The position numbers were made by a program, and so were the translations under genes. The notes beneath the pieces were generated by a model. It was given only the letters and a program-made list of their open reading frames with translations. It did no database searches and was not told where the DNA came from. From Bacillota bacterium (GTDB lineage: Bacteria; Bacillota; Clostridia; Oscillospirales; Ruminococcaceae): a stretch of DNA of 64,000 nt. Location of the stretch: positions 46,212 to 110,211 of the forward strand of contig JAEZTV010000002.1 of the NCBI GenBank assembly GCA_023421245.1, in the 5' to 3' direction. Positions 32,155 through 41,282 of this stretch are shown piece by piece (positions within the stretch are counted from its first letter, which is position 1; every line of letters starts with the position of its first letter).

Positions 32155-33951
32155 ATGACAAAGGTTTTGTTCTCCGAAATGAGTCTTACCCCAAAGGTTG
32201 AGCACGCGGTATCCTTAATGGGGTTTGATTATGCAACACCCGTCCAATACGAATCCATCCCGATTATTCGCACCGGTGTAGACGTTATCGCCCGCTCGCA
32301 GACCGGTACCGGTAAAACCGTTGCGTTTGCCATTCCCGCAATTGAAAAGGTCGATACGCATGAAGAAAAACCCACAATACAGGTGCTTATTCTCTGCCCG
32401 ACACGGGAACTGGCTGTGCAGGCAAACGAGGAGATTCAAAAGCTTGCGCGCTTTAAAGAAGGAATTCGTTCTGTCGCCATCTATGGCGGCGCGCCGATTG
32501 ATAAACAGTTTATCAGTTTGCGTCGGTCCAACATTGTTGTTGGAACGCCGGGCCGCGTCATGGATCATATGCGCCGCAAGACCATCAGGCTAAACAATCT
32601 AAAGATGATTGTTCTGGATGAAGCGGATGAGATGCTCAACATGGGCTTTCGGGAGGATATCGAAACCATATTGACCGATACCCCCGAAGATCGTCAGACA
32701 ATCCTCTTTTCCGCCACAATGCCGCCGGCGATTTTGAAGATTGCAAACAAGTACCAAAAATCTCCGACCCTTATTGAAATTGATAAAAGTCAGGTCACCA
32801 TTGAAAATATTGAGCAGAAGTATATCGGCGTACCACACGCGGCTAAAAAAGAAGCTCTTTTCATACTTCTGCAGTACTATCAGCCCAATCGTGCAATCAT
32901 TTTCTGTGGAACAAAGAAGATGGCGGATGAGTTAACAGCCTTTCTTACTGGACGGGGTGTCAGCGCCGAAAGCATCCACAGCGACATCAGACAGGCGCAG
33001 CGCACCGCAACAATGCGTGATTTTAAAGCGGGCAAGACGACCATCCTCATAGCAACGGATATTGCCGCGCGCGGTATCGATGTTAACGATGTGGACTATG
33101 TAATAAATTTCGATATTCCCACGAATACGGAGTATTACGTCCACCGTATCGGAAGAACCGGCAGAGCCGGTAAAGACGGCTGCAGTATAACCATTTGCAG
33201 CAGCAAGCGTGAGATTAGTGAGATGAGGCAGATTGCTGCTGCGGTAAAGTCCGAAATCAAAGAGCTTATTCTGCCCACGGCTGACGACATTCAGAATAAA
33301 GGTATCGCAAAAGCAAGCGCAGAAGTAGAAACGCAGATTCAAGACGAAGCAAATCCCGTTTTTGCCCGCATGGTTAACGACCTTATTCAGAAGGGCTACC
33401 CTGCCCAGAATATTGCCGAGGCTGTATTGGCGCTGCACTATAAAGAACTCTCCGAGCCTGTCATGGTTTCTATTAACCAGATTCAGCTTGAAATAGGCAG
33501 ACTGTCTGCAGTGGATTACCGCCGTAATGACACAAGCAAACTGACGGGACAGTACAAACCCCGCCTCAAAGCGCGTCCGTCAGATTACAAAGTGATAGTC
33601 TTGGATATCGGCGCAAGCAGCAGAATCAGTGTAAACCATATTGTTGGGGCCATTACCGACCGTGCCGGCATCTCAGGAAAAGAGATTGGCAAGGTGGAGA
33701 TTTCCGAGAATCAGAGCCTGGTCGAGATTGCACCGGATCGTGTTGACCAGGTTCTGCAGGGAATGGAAGGCACCCGAATCTGCGGTAAGCCCATACATGC
33801 CTTTGAGCTTGCTGTGACACAGCGCAAAACCCACCGTCCGAAGGGCGGAGCAAGCAGAGCCCCGAGCAAAGGCGGCGGGCATGGGAGCAGTCGGTTCAAC
33901 ACGCCTGCAAAAAACAGGTCGGCGCGGGGGAAGCAGTTTGAACAATCGTAA
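32155..33951 (+). CDS. DEAD-box RNA helicase with DbpA-type RNA-binding domain
   Basis: 598 residues. The RecA-like core has the Q motif (TPVQYESIP), ARSQTGTGKT (Walker A, ~45-54), PTRELAVQ, DEAD (~156-159, VLDEADEMLNMGFR), SAT, and the C-terminal core ending HRIGRTGRAG. Residues ~475-560 form a DbpA-type RNA recognition domain (IVLDIGASSRISVNHIVGAI, VEISENQSLVEI). A basic Gly/Ser-rich tail (HRPKGGASRAPSKGGGHG) follows. It is expected to remodel structured RNA such as 23S rRNA or cold-stalled mRNA. GAGGAA precedes ATG 32155. Confidence 0.93.
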   Translation: MTKVLFSEMSLTPKVEHAVSLMGFDYATPVQYESIPIIRTGVDVIARSQTGTGKTVAFAIPAIEKVDTHEEKPTIQVLILCPTRELAVQANEEIQKLARFKEGIRSVAIYGGAPIDKQFISLRRSNIVVGTPGRVMDHMRRKTIRLNNLKMIVLDEADEMLNMGFREDIETILTDTPEDRQTILFSATMPPAILKIANKYQKSPTLIEIDKSQVTIENIEQKYIGVPHAAKKEALFILLQYYQPNRAIIFCGTKKMADELTAFLTGRGVSAESIHSDIRQAQRTATMRDFKAGKTTILIATDIAARGIDVNDVDYVINFDIPTNTEYYVHRIGRTGRAGKDGCSITICSSKREISEMRQIAAAVKSEIKELILPTADDIQNKGIAKASAEVETQIQDEANPVFARMVNDLIQKGYPAQNIAEAVLALHYKELSEPVMVSINQIQLEIGRLSAVDYRRNDTSKLTGQYKPRLKARPSDYKVIVLDIGASSRISVNHIVGAITDRAGISGKEIGKVEISENQSLVEIAPDRVDQVLQGMEGTRICGKPIHAFELAVTQRKTHRPKGGASRAPSKGGGHGSSRFNTPAKNRSARGKQFEQS

Positions 33952-34136
33952 AGCGCAGATTTCGGAGTGAAATCCTGTTTGAGCATACGATGCAGGAACG
34001 GCAGTTTGAACCTCTTGCCGAAAATATGGGGTATCATCGAAACAAACTTTTTTACCTACAAGCCTATAAAACAGCCCCTCAGCTTTTTTGGTTTTGTAAA
34101 TGGGATGCTCACTATCCTTTGCAAACGCTGAGAAAC

Positions 34137-34180
34137 AACAATCCCTGCGTTACTTTACTAGAAAGTGCGCAGGGATTGTT
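34137..34180 (+). terminator. Terminator after the helicase gene
   Basis: AACAATCCCTGCG / CGCAGGGATTGTT, a 13-bp stem with an 18-base loop and trailing Ts. It also lies between the helicase and the convergent GGDEF gene. Confidence 0.82.
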
Positions 34181-34271
34181 TTGTTATTTTGCCTTAACTG
34201 ATTACAAATGCAAAACGATTCTTCCGCATTTAAACCGTCAATGCAAACTTCAGACTCATACGCAAAGCAGC

Positions 34272-35429
34272 CTAACAGGGTTGACGAAAACCGGTACCTT
34301 GGTTTAGCATAATGCGGTTGCGCCCATTGTCTTTCGCGGCATATAAAGCGCGGTCCGCGGCATAAAACAAAGCTTCAGCGGTATTGTTATGTTGATTCAT
34401 ATCGGCAATTCCGCAGCTGAACGTAATCTTATTTTCAGCAAGCTCGGCAAACGTGCTGGCTTCCAGCATTGCGCGCATGCCGTTGCAGATGCGAGAGGCA
34501 CCATCAACGTTAATTTCCTTAAACAAAATTGCAAACTCATCTCCGCCAACTCGAAAGGCATAGATATTTTCTGACGTATTCCTTTTTAGGATGTGCGAAA
34601 GCCGGAGTAATACGCGATCACCTACAGCATGACCATAGGTATCGTTCACCTGTTTAAACCAATCAATATCCATCACAGCAAGTACCAGACTTTTTTCGCC
34701 GGCGTTACATTGCTCAATATATTCCGCCATATAATCGTCGAAGGTTCGTTTGTTATATAGTCCTGTAAAGGTATCGCGTTTGAGCAACTCCTGAAGATAT
34801 TCCTGGTCTTTACGGTAATAGTTCAGGTTTAAGCGGTTGCTCTGTCCGTACTGTATCATCACCCTTGCAATTAAATAGGAACAGACCAGCATGGCAACGC
34901 TTGTACACGCCTGCATCAAAATATGCACATCAAATATGTCGGAAGAGTAATGGTTCAGCCGAAGGGTGCTAAGAATCAGGGAGATCAGACTCAACACAAA
35001 CATGCGGTTGGTTATTTTATGCTCGGCAAACATTGTCGAGGCGAGTACCGGTAGTGCAAATGATGTAAGCAGCGCGGTAGCGGAGCGGTGGGTGCCGGCT
35101 AAAAAGCAGCAGATGAATAAAAAAAGAAGTAAAACCGCATACGCCTTAACTCTTGGAGTAAATCGGGAAAAACGTATTAGGAGATCAACCGCGGCGGTTA
35201 CAATCAGCAAGCATAGGGTCGAAAGCAGAACATAGTTTCTCCAGTATATATCGTTGGGGGTTACCATGTGTTCGGGCCCGGCAATAAAATACCAGAGTAT
35301 ATGCACTGCAAGGTTTAAGAATATAATCCCATAATAGGCCTTTACTAATAGCTTACACCACTTTTTTATCTGAAACAGGCCATCTTCTTGCCCTGTGGAT
35401 GCCTCGTTCTCAAAAATCAACCCAATCAC
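34272..35429 (-). CDS. Membrane-bound diguanylate cyclase (GGDEF)
   Basis: 385 residues. Six hydrophobic segments fill ~25-205. The cytoplasmic GGDEF domain starts RDTFTGLYNKRTFDDYM and contains the intact active site FRVGGDEFAILF (~293). It should make cyclic di-GMP from GTP. The residues five positions before GGDEF (ENIYAFRV) do not form the RxxD inhibitory site, so product inhibition at the usual I-site is not expected. The membrane part is not a recognisable sensor family. It stands alone and converges on the helicase gene. Confidence 0.9.
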   Translation of the reverse strand: MIGLIFENEASTGQEDGLFQIKKWCKLLVKAYYGIIFLNLAVHILWYFIAGPEHMVTPNDIYWRNYVLLSTLCLLIVTAAVDLLIRFSRFTPRVKAYAVLLLFLFICCFLAGTHRSATALLTSFALPVLASTMFAEHKITNRMFVLSLISLILSTLRLNHYSSDIFDVHILMQACTSVAMLVCSYLIARVMIQYGQSNRLNLNYYRKDQEYLQELLKRDTFTGLYNKRTFDDYMAEYIEQCNAGEKSLVLAVMDIDWFKQVNDTYGHAVGDRVLLRLSHILKRNTSENIYAFRVGGDEFAILFKEINVDGASRICNGMRAMLEASTFAELAENKITFSCGIADMNQHNNTAEALFYAADRALYAAKDNGRNRIMLNQGTGFRQPC

Positions 35430-35652
35430 CCCTTAGGCTAAATTATAGGGCTTTTGTAGGCATAGTGCAAGTAGAGAGATCATTTTACGCCTCCCCAGGA
35501 AACGAATCGAGGAGTACATCTCATTATGCGGGATGCTAGGAGTATATTTGTTAATATCACCGCTTTCTTTTTGATGCTATGGTTGACCATGAACAAGTCA
35601 AGCAACACATTCCGTCACATAAAAATGACAGAGCACAAGGAGCAGAAAACAA

Positions 35653-35681
35653 TTGACAAACAAATGTCATGTTAGTATGAT
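35653..35681 (+). promoter_or_regulatory. Promoter of the AbrB-ABC operon
   Basis: TTGACA (35653-35658), 17-base spacer, TATGAT (35676-35681). A short dyad TGACA-AACAAA-TGTCA overlaps the -35 box (35654-35669) and may be the site for the AbrB-like protein. Confidence 0.65.
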
Positions 35682-35720
35682 TAGTTATACAAGTTACACT
35701 TTTCACACGGAGGTATAACG

Positions 35721-35936
35721 ATGAAACATCCAAAGGGAAAACATATTTGGACTGCTAAGATTGGCGAAAAAGGCCAGATTGTTATTCCAAAGCAGGCAAG
35801 GGAGCTGTTTAATATCCATCCGGGAGATACGTTGCTTCTTTTGGGCGACGAGGACCGGGGCATTGCCATTGTAAACAACGATATGTATAAGCAGTTCGCT
35901 GCCGCAATTTTTGATGCACAGCACAAGCAAGAATAA
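35721..35936 (+). CDS. AbrB/SpoVT-family DNA-binding protein
   Basis: 71 residues. The swapped-hairpin fold is evident from KIGEKGQIVIPKQARELFNIHPGDTLLLLGDEDRGIAIV. It probably dimerises and represses its own operon with the ABC transporter genes downstream. GGAGG lies 9 bases before ATG 35721. The pairing of an AbrB-like protein with an ABC-2-type exporter is common in Clostridia. Confidence 0.9.
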   Translation: MKHPKGKHIWTAKIGEKGQIVIPKQARELFNIHPGDTLLLLGDEDRGIAIVNNDMYKQFAAAIFDAQHKQE

Positions 35937-35956
35937 CTGCAGGGGGAGGACAAATT

Positions 35957-36691
35957 ATGACAGCGATTCAAACGCGAGGCTTAACCAAACGGTACCGGCA
36001 AACAATAGCGGTGGATGCGCTTGACCTTACCATCTATCAGGGTGAGTTATTTGCACTACTTGGCGTAAACGGGGCGGGAAAAACCACTACAATCAAGATG
36101 CTGTCCTGTCTTAGTGCACCGACAAGCGGCGATGCACTCATTCTGGGCGACAGTATCGTTTCAAAACCGAGTGGCGTCAAACAAAACACCAATGTATCAC
36201 CCCAAGAAACGGCGGTGGCGCGTAACCTTACGGTAAAAGAAAACCTTGAACTGATTGCGGGAATCTATGGCTATAACAAAGACATCACCGCAGCAAAGAC
36301 GGCTCAGATGCTGGCGGCGTTTGGTCTTACCGAGATTGCAAGCAATAAGGCGAAAACGCTTTCTGGGGGTATGCAGCGCCGCTTAAGCATTGCTATGGCG
36401 CTGATAACAGATCCTAAGATTCTCTATCTTGACGAACCGACATTGGGCCTTGATGTTCTTGCGCGGCGCGAACTGTGGGGAGCCATCAAAAATCTCAAAG
36501 GCAAGGTTACCATCATTCTTACCACACATTATATGGAGGAGGCACAGGCTCTCTCCGACCGGATTGGCATCATGTCAAAAGGCAGGCTCAAAGCGGTAGG
36601 CACTGCGGAGGAATTGATTAAGCAAACCGCAAGCAATAATTTTGAGGACGCCTTTATTGCCCTTGCAGCAGACGGGGAGGTAAGCGCATGA
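35957..36691 (+). CDS. ABC-2-type transporter ATPase
   Basis: 244 residues. Walker A GVNGAGKTTT (~37-46), signature LSGGMQRRLSIAMAL, Walker B ILYLDEPTLGLD and H-loop LTTHYMEEA are all intact. With the following permease it forms a DrrA/NatA-like exporter. The substrate is unknown. It overlaps the permease gene by four bases. Confidence 0.93.
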   Translation: MTAIQTRGLTKRYRQTIAVDALDLTIYQGELFALLGVNGAGKTTTIKMLSCLSAPTSGDALILGDSIVSKPSGVKQNTNVSPQETAVARNLTVKENLELIAGIYGYNKDITAAKTAQMLAAFGLTEIASNKAKTLSGGMQRRLSIAMALITDPKILYLDEPTLGLDVLARRELWGAIKNLKGKVTIILTTHYMEEAQALSDRIGIMSKGRLKAVGTAEELIKQTASNNFEDAFIALAADGEVSA

Positions 36692-37428
36692 ATAGGTTAA
36701 AGATATTCGCCGCCCGAAACAGCAAAGAAATATTGCGGGATCCTTTGAATCTGGCGTTTGGTATTGGTTTTCCCGTCGTTGTATTGTTGTTGCTGTCGGC
36801 CATTCAAGCAAATATACCCGTAAGCCTGTTTGAGATTGAACACCTTATCCCGGGAATCGTTGTGTTCGGTTTCTCATTTTTATCGTTGTTTTCGGCAACC
36901 CTTATTGCAAAAGATAAAACCACCTCGTTCTTAACGCGCCTGTTTGCATCCCCTTTAACCGCGGCGGATTATATATTCGGCTATGCGCTTCCTATCCTGC
37001 CCATGGCAATGGCGCAGGGTGTAATCTGCTTTATTCTTGCGTTTTTTCTTGGGCTATCAGTATCTTGGAACGCTCTGCTGGCAGTGCTTGTGCAGATTCC
37101 GACCGCCATCTTCTTCATTGGCCTTGGTCTGCTTGCGGGTAGCCTGTTTAACGATAAGCAGGTAGGCGGAATCTGCGGCGCACTGTTAACCAATCTCAGC
37201 GCATGGTTGAGTGGCACATGGTTTGATCTTGAACTTGTCGGCGGAGCATTTAAAACCATCGCGTATCTTCTGCCGTTCGCGCATGCCACCGATGCCGGCC
37301 GGGCAGCCCTTTCGGGGGAATACACCGCGATTCTTCCGCATCTGTGGTGGGTGATTGGCTATGCGGTTGTGGCCATGATACTTGCAATCGCAGCATTTTG
37401 GCGTAAGATGAGCGCCGAGAATACATAA
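36688..37428 (+). CDS. ABC-2-type transporter permease
   Basis: 246 residues with six membrane helices, of the ABC-2 (DrrB/NatB-like) family. The conserved ARNSKEILRDPLNLAFGIGFP opening, the LFASPLTAADYIFGYALPI region and LLPFAHATDAGRAAL near the end match. It pairs with the ATPase encoded by the overlapping gene; the exported molecule is unknown. Confidence 0.9.
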   Translation: MNRLKIFAARNSKEILRDPLNLAFGIGFPVVVLLLLSAIQANIPVSLFEIEHLIPGIVVFGFSFLSLFSATLIAKDKTTSFLTRLFASPLTAADYIFGYALPILPMAMAQGVICFILAFFLGLSVSWNALLAVLVQIPTAIFFIGLGLLAGSLFNDKQVGGICGALLTNLSAWLSGTWFDLELVGGAFKTIAYLLPFAHATDAGRAALSGEYTAILPHLWWVIGYAVVAMILAIAAFWRKMSAENT

Positions 37429-37474
37429 TGCCGCATGACACTTCTTTTTGAGGTTATACTAACCCTGAAGGGGT

Positions 37475-37912
37475 GTGATTGCCATAAACGGAAATGCAGA
37501 GCTGCTCAACTTTATCTATCAAAACGCTCAGATGGGTGTTGATACCATCGACCAACTTATCGGCATTGCGGAAGAGGACGAGTTCCAAAAACATTTAGAC
37601 GCGCAACTTATCGAGTACAGGGAGATTTTGCACGAATCTAAAAGCATGCTTAATAAAAATGGATTTGATGAAAAAGGCATCGGCGGGTTTGATAAAATCA
37701 AGACCTATCTGATGATCAACATGCAAACCCTCACCGACAAGTCTGCCTCACACATTTCGCAGATGTTAATGATCGGCAGCAACATGGGTGTCATCAATGC
37801 AATTAAAAACCTGAAGAAATACCAGCACGCCGACAAGGAGATTACAGGTCTGATGGAGCGTCTGCTGCAGTTTGAGGAAAACAACGTTCAGCGTCTGAAA
37901 GAATTTCTTTAG
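37475..37912 (+). CDS. Small all-helical protein, possibly ferritin-like four-helix bundle
   Basis: About 145 residues, predicted almost entirely helical and charged (ELLNFIYQNAQMGVDTIDQLI, AEEDEFQKHLDAQLIEYREIL). The spacing of Glu residues resembles DUF2383-type four-helix bundle proteins, though a metal site is not clear. The start is unsettled: GTG 37475 lies too close to AAGGGG, and ATT 37478 or ATA 37484 would give better spacing. A terminator follows the gene. It may be cotranscribed with the ABC genes 46 bases upstream. No function is proposed. Confidence 0.65.
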   Translation: MIAINGNAELLNFIYQNAQMGVDTIDQLIGIAEEDEFQKHLDAQLIEYREILHESKSMLNKNGFDEKGIGGFDKIKTYLMINMQTLTDKSASHISQMLMIGSNMGVINAIKNLKKYQHADKEITGLMERLLQFEENNVQRLKEFL

Positions 37913-37925
37913 CCACATAAAACAT

Positions 37926-37956
37926 ACGAGCTGCCCTGCTATGCAGGGCAGCTCGT
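37926..37956. terminator. Bidirectional terminator
   Basis: ACGAGCTGCCCTGC / GCAGGGCAGCTCGT, a perfect 14-bp stem with a 3-base loop, ending the helical-protein gene on one side and the sulfatase locus on the other. Confidence 0.85.
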
Positions 37957-37965
37957 GTGTTTTTG

Positions 37966-39486
37966 CTACAGGGCGGATATCTTCTTCATATCTCCGCGCA
38001 GGTTGTTGTATACCGAATGGTATAGTTCATAATACTTGTTGTACTTTTTGTGGTTTTCGGGATTTGGCATAATCTTGTCGCTCAGCACCTGCCACTTTTT
38101 GATATCGTCAAGTGTCAGCACACCGGTTCCAAGACCCGCCAGCATTACGTCGCCGAGATTTGCCTCAACATCGTTGATGGGGCATACCACCGCATAGCCG
38201 GTTACATCCGCAAAAATCTGCCGCCATAGTTTGGATTTACTCACACCGCCCGCAAGCAGGATGTAATCGCCCAGATCTTCACCGGTCGATTCCATCGTGT
38301 GGCGCAGTGAATAGGCAACGGCCTCTAAAAACGCACGATAGATATGCGCTTTGCCGTGTGCAAGCGACAACCCCATGATTACGCCCTTTGCGTCTGTATC
38401 CCATACGGGGCTGCGTTCGCCCATAAAGTAGGGCAGTACAATCAGCCCCTCAGAGCCGACCGCGATTTTCTCCGCCTGTTTATCAAGCGTGTAGTAAGCA
38501 TTATCGCCGCCGTTTTCTTCTTCGGCCTTTTCAAGCTCGGCAAAGTTATCGCGAAACCACTTAATCACTGCACCCGCAGTAGCGCCCCCACCAAACGAAT
38601 AGGAAAGGCTTTTGGAGTTTACAACATACGGCCACTCAATCAGGTTATCTGCCTGAATAGGGGTGTCATGAATCAGTGCGGCGCACATCGAGGTGCCAAT
38701 TGCCGCCACATATTCACCCGGCTCAAATACGCCAAGGCCAAAGGTGGCAACGCCGCAATCCACACCACCTGCGCAGACGGGCAGGCCTTCCCACAGGCCA
38801 AGCTCTGCCGCTGCGTCCCTAGTTAGTTTACCAACAACATCGCTTGACTGCACAATGCGCTCAGGCATCATGGCGTGGGGAATCCCCATGTCATCCATCA
38901 GCTCATACGACCATGTGCGGGTGTTCATATCAAACACCCCGCCGATATTGCCGGCTGCCGAGTAATCGATGGCAACCTCTCCCGTGAGCTTATAGATTAC
39001 ATAGTTGTTGGGCGGCAGAAACAGCTTTGTTTTCGCCCAGTTTTCCGGCTCGTTATCCTTAATCCATAGAATCTTCAGATAGCCGTAATAAGGGTCGGTG
39101 CCGTTGTGGGTGATTTGCTTTATCTTTTCGGTTCCCACAGTTTCCTTGACCCATTGCTCCTGCTTTGTAGCGCGGCGGTCCATCCAAATCAGGCAGGGAC
39201 GCACCGGTTCCATGTCTTCATCAAGCGGAATGCCCGACCCGCCGTAAAGCCCGCTGATGCAAATGCCTGCGATGTCGCGGCTGTTCAGACCCGATTTTTC
39301 CACCGCGTTGCGGATAGAACGTTTGGTGGCACCCAGCCATATATCGGGCCATTGCTCTGCCCAAAGAGGCTTGGGCGTTAACACGTCATACTCCTGCAAA
39401 TCCTGTGCAATCAGGTTTCCTGCAGTATCCATAATAATCGATTTGGTACCCGAGGTACCAATATCTGTTCCAATTAGATAGTTCAT
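37966..39486 (-). CDS. FGGY-family carbohydrate kinase
   Basis: 506 residues. Both FGGY lobes are complete: the N-terminal phosphate-binding TDIGTSGTKSIIMD, the substrate-side MDRRATKQ region, GGVDCGVATFGLGV, and the C-terminal ILLAGGVSKSKLWRQIFADVTG. It phosphorylates a ketose or polyol such as xylulose, but the sugar cannot be fixed from sequence. ATG 39486 has GGGAGG 5 bases upstream; the frame is open another 67 codons but that part overlaps the HAD gene and is not conserved. It is the last gene of the sulfatase locus, overlapping the HAD gene by four bases. Confidence 0.92.
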   Translation of the reverse strand: MNYLIGTDIGTSGTKSIIMDTAGNLIAQDLQEYDVLTPKPLWAEQWPDIWLGATKRSIRNAVEKSGLNSRDIAGICISGLYGGSGIPLDEDMEPVRPCLIWMDRRATKQEQWVKETVGTEKIKQITHNGTDPYYGYLKILWIKDNEPENWAKTKLFLPPNNYVIYKLTGEVAIDYSAAGNIGGVFDMNTRTWSYELMDDMGIPHAMMPERIVQSSDVVGKLTRDAAAELGLWEGLPVCAGGVDCGVATFGLGVFEPGEYVAAIGTSMCAALIHDTPIQADNLIEWPYVVNSKSLSYSFGGGATAGAVIKWFRDNFAELEKAEEENGGDNAYYTLDKQAEKIAVGSEGLIVLPYFMGERSPVWDTDAKGVIMGLSLAHGKAHIYRAFLEAVAYSLRHTMESTGEDLGDYILLAGGVSKSKLWRQIFADVTGYAVVCPINDVEANLGDVMLAGLGTGVLTLDDIKKWQVLSDKIMPNPENHKKYNKYYELYHSVYNNLRGDMKKISAL

Positions 39487-40139
39487 ACTGCCTCCCAGAG
39501 TTGTTTTAATTGATGAAGGCTGTCGACGGTGCACGCCGCCGCGCTTAAATCCTGCCTGCCGGAGGTGGGATTTGTATACCCTATACAGGGGATACCGGCA
39601 CTTACCGCCGCCTGCACCCCAAGGCGGGAATCCTCGACCGCAACCGCCTGCAAGGGTTGTGCGCCAAGCCGCCTTAGTGCCAAACAATACAGCTCCGGCG
39701 AAGGCTTCACGTTTGTGACCTCATCACCGGTTACCACTGCGTCAAAGTAGTGTCCAATCGCAAGGTGCTGCAGCACAGGTCCCACCAGTGTGCGATATGA
39801 AGAGGACACCACCGCCATGGCAATGCGACGAGCCTGTAAGAATGCAAGCAACTCAGGTAAGCTTTGCGAAGGCTTAAGATTTCCTGAGACAATGCTCTGG
39901 GCCGTCAAGCGAAGCTGCTGCACAGCAAGGTTTTGTGCGGTATCGCGGATATGATACCGCTGTATCATATCCGCCCAGAATACGTCGTTTGCTACACCCA
40001 CATAGCTTGAAAAGTCGATATCCGATGCAATACCGCACTGCTGCAGCAACTGTACCTTTGCCATATGGTGTACAGGCTCGCTATCCAGCAAAACCCCATC
40101 CATATCAAACAAAACATATTGAATGTGATGAAACTGCAT
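39483..40139 (-). CDS. HAD-superfamily hydrolase, beta-phosphoglucomutase-like
   Basis: 218 residues. The nucleophile motif FDMDGVLLDSEPVHH has Asp11 and Asp13, VVSSSYRTL is motif II, KPSPELYCLALRRLG motif III, and VAVEDSRLGVQAAVSAGIPC motif IV. It belongs to subfamily IA with a helical cap (phosphatases and phosphoglucomutases). In this locus it may dephosphorylate or isomerise a sugar phosphate made by the downstream kinase. It follows the dehydrogenase gene by four bases. Confidence 0.9.
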   Translation of the reverse strand: MQFHHIQYVLFDMDGVLLDSEPVHHMAKVQLLQQCGIASDIDFSSYVGVANDVFWADMIQRYHIRDTAQNLAVQQLRLTAQSIVSGNLKPSQSLPELLAFLQARRIAMAVVSSSYRTLVGPVLQHLAIGHYFDAVVTGDEVTNVKPSPELYCLALRRLGAQPLQAVAVEDSRLGVQAAVSAGIPCIGYTNPTSGRQDLSAAACTVDSLHQLKQLWEAV

Positions 40140-40143
40140 ACAC

Positions 40144-41220
40144 TTAAAACTTGAGGGCTACTTTAAAGTCGCCATGCTTTCCGCTTGCATATTCAAACGC
40201 GGTTTCCCACTGCTCAATCGGGAATATGCTGGTAACCACACTGTCTGTTTTGAGGTTGCCGTTTGCAATGTTGTCAATGACGAAGGGGTAGCAGTAAGGG
40301 CTAAGGTGAGCACCCAATACATCAAGCTCTTTACGGTCACCGATAATCGACCAGTCAAGCAACGTCGGCTCACTGAATACCGAGAACTCTACAAAGCGCC
40401 CCAGCTTACGAATCATCTGCATACCCTGCACCACCGAGGAGGGATGTCCGGTTGCCTCAATATAGATGTCGCATCCATAGCCGCCGGTAAGCTTCATAAT
40501 CTCGGCTACCACATCAACCTTGGAGGGATTCCAAACGATATCTGCGCCAAATTCTTTTGCTTTCTCCAGGCGCTCGTCTTTCATGTCAAGTACAATCAGC
40601 GTTTTGGGGCTGCGCATTTTTGCATAGGTAACCATGCCAAGCCCCAGTGTACCCGCGCCTGACAGCACCACGATATCTTCGCACTCAATCTGCGCGCGGT
40701 CGATACAGTGTTTTGAACAGGCATACGGCTCAATGAGCAGTGCCTGCTCCAGTGTTAGGGAGTGCGGTACCTGATGCACAACGGAATTTATGGTAGGAAT
40801 GCGCACATACTCCGCCATACCGCCGCAGAAATCCTTAAAAAACCCGTAGATTTTATGCGGCTGGCACATCCAGTACTTGCCGGTCTTGCAAAAACGGCAT
40901 TCATTGCAGGGGGCAATCTGGTCGACCGTAATGCGGTCGCCAATTTCATAGCCATGAACGTTTTTGCCCATCGCGGCAACCACACCCACGAACTCATGGC
41001 CGGGAATAAAGGGAGGCTCCACCCAAGCCGGTTGTGTTTCATCCCCCCAAAACATTGCTGCCCCATGCTGGCATTTCAGGTCGCCGGCACAGATGCCGCA
41101 ACCCTCGGTCTTGATGAGGATATCATTCGGCCCGCATTCGGGCACAGGGTATTCGGGCTCATAGCGGAAATCGGTTGCGCTGTAGGCAACAAGTGCCTTC
41201 ATTGTTTTTGGTAAACTCAT
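40144..41220 (-). CDS. Zinc-dependent alcohol/polyol dehydrogenase
   Basis: 358 residues of the medium-chain dehydrogenase family. The catalytic zinc site has CGICAGDLKCQHGA and GHEFVGVV. The structural zinc loop is CNECRFCKTGKYWMC. The Rossmann region reads VLSGAGTLGLGMVTYAKM. The pattern is nearest the sorbitol/L-threonine/erythritol dehydrogenase branch. It would oxidise a secondary alcohol of the desulfated substrate to a ketose, which the FGGY kinase could then phosphorylate. AGAAAGGAATG before ATG 41220 is a good ribosome binding site. Confidence 0.92.
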   Translation of the reverse strand: MSLPKTMKALVAYSATDFRYEPEYPVPECGPNDILIKTEGCGICAGDLKCQHGAAMFWGDETQPAWVEPPFIPGHEFVGVVAAMGKNVHGYEIGDRITVDQIAPCNECRFCKTGKYWMCQPHKIYGFFKDFCGGMAEYVRIPTINSVVHQVPHSLTLEQALLIEPYACSKHCIDRAQIECEDIVVLSGAGTLGLGMVTYAKMRSPKTLIVLDMKDERLEKAKEFGADIVWNPSKVDVVAEIMKLTGGYGCDIYIEATGHPSSVVQGMQMIRKLGRFVEFSVFSEPTLLDWSIIGDRKELDVLGAHLSPYCYPFVIDNIANGNLKTDSVVTSIFPIEQWETAFEYASGKHGDFKVALKF

Positions 41221-41282
41221 GGAGTGTCATTCCTTTCTGTTATTTACTTCATAGTTCTCCTCTGTTTTGCGGTAATCAAGGG

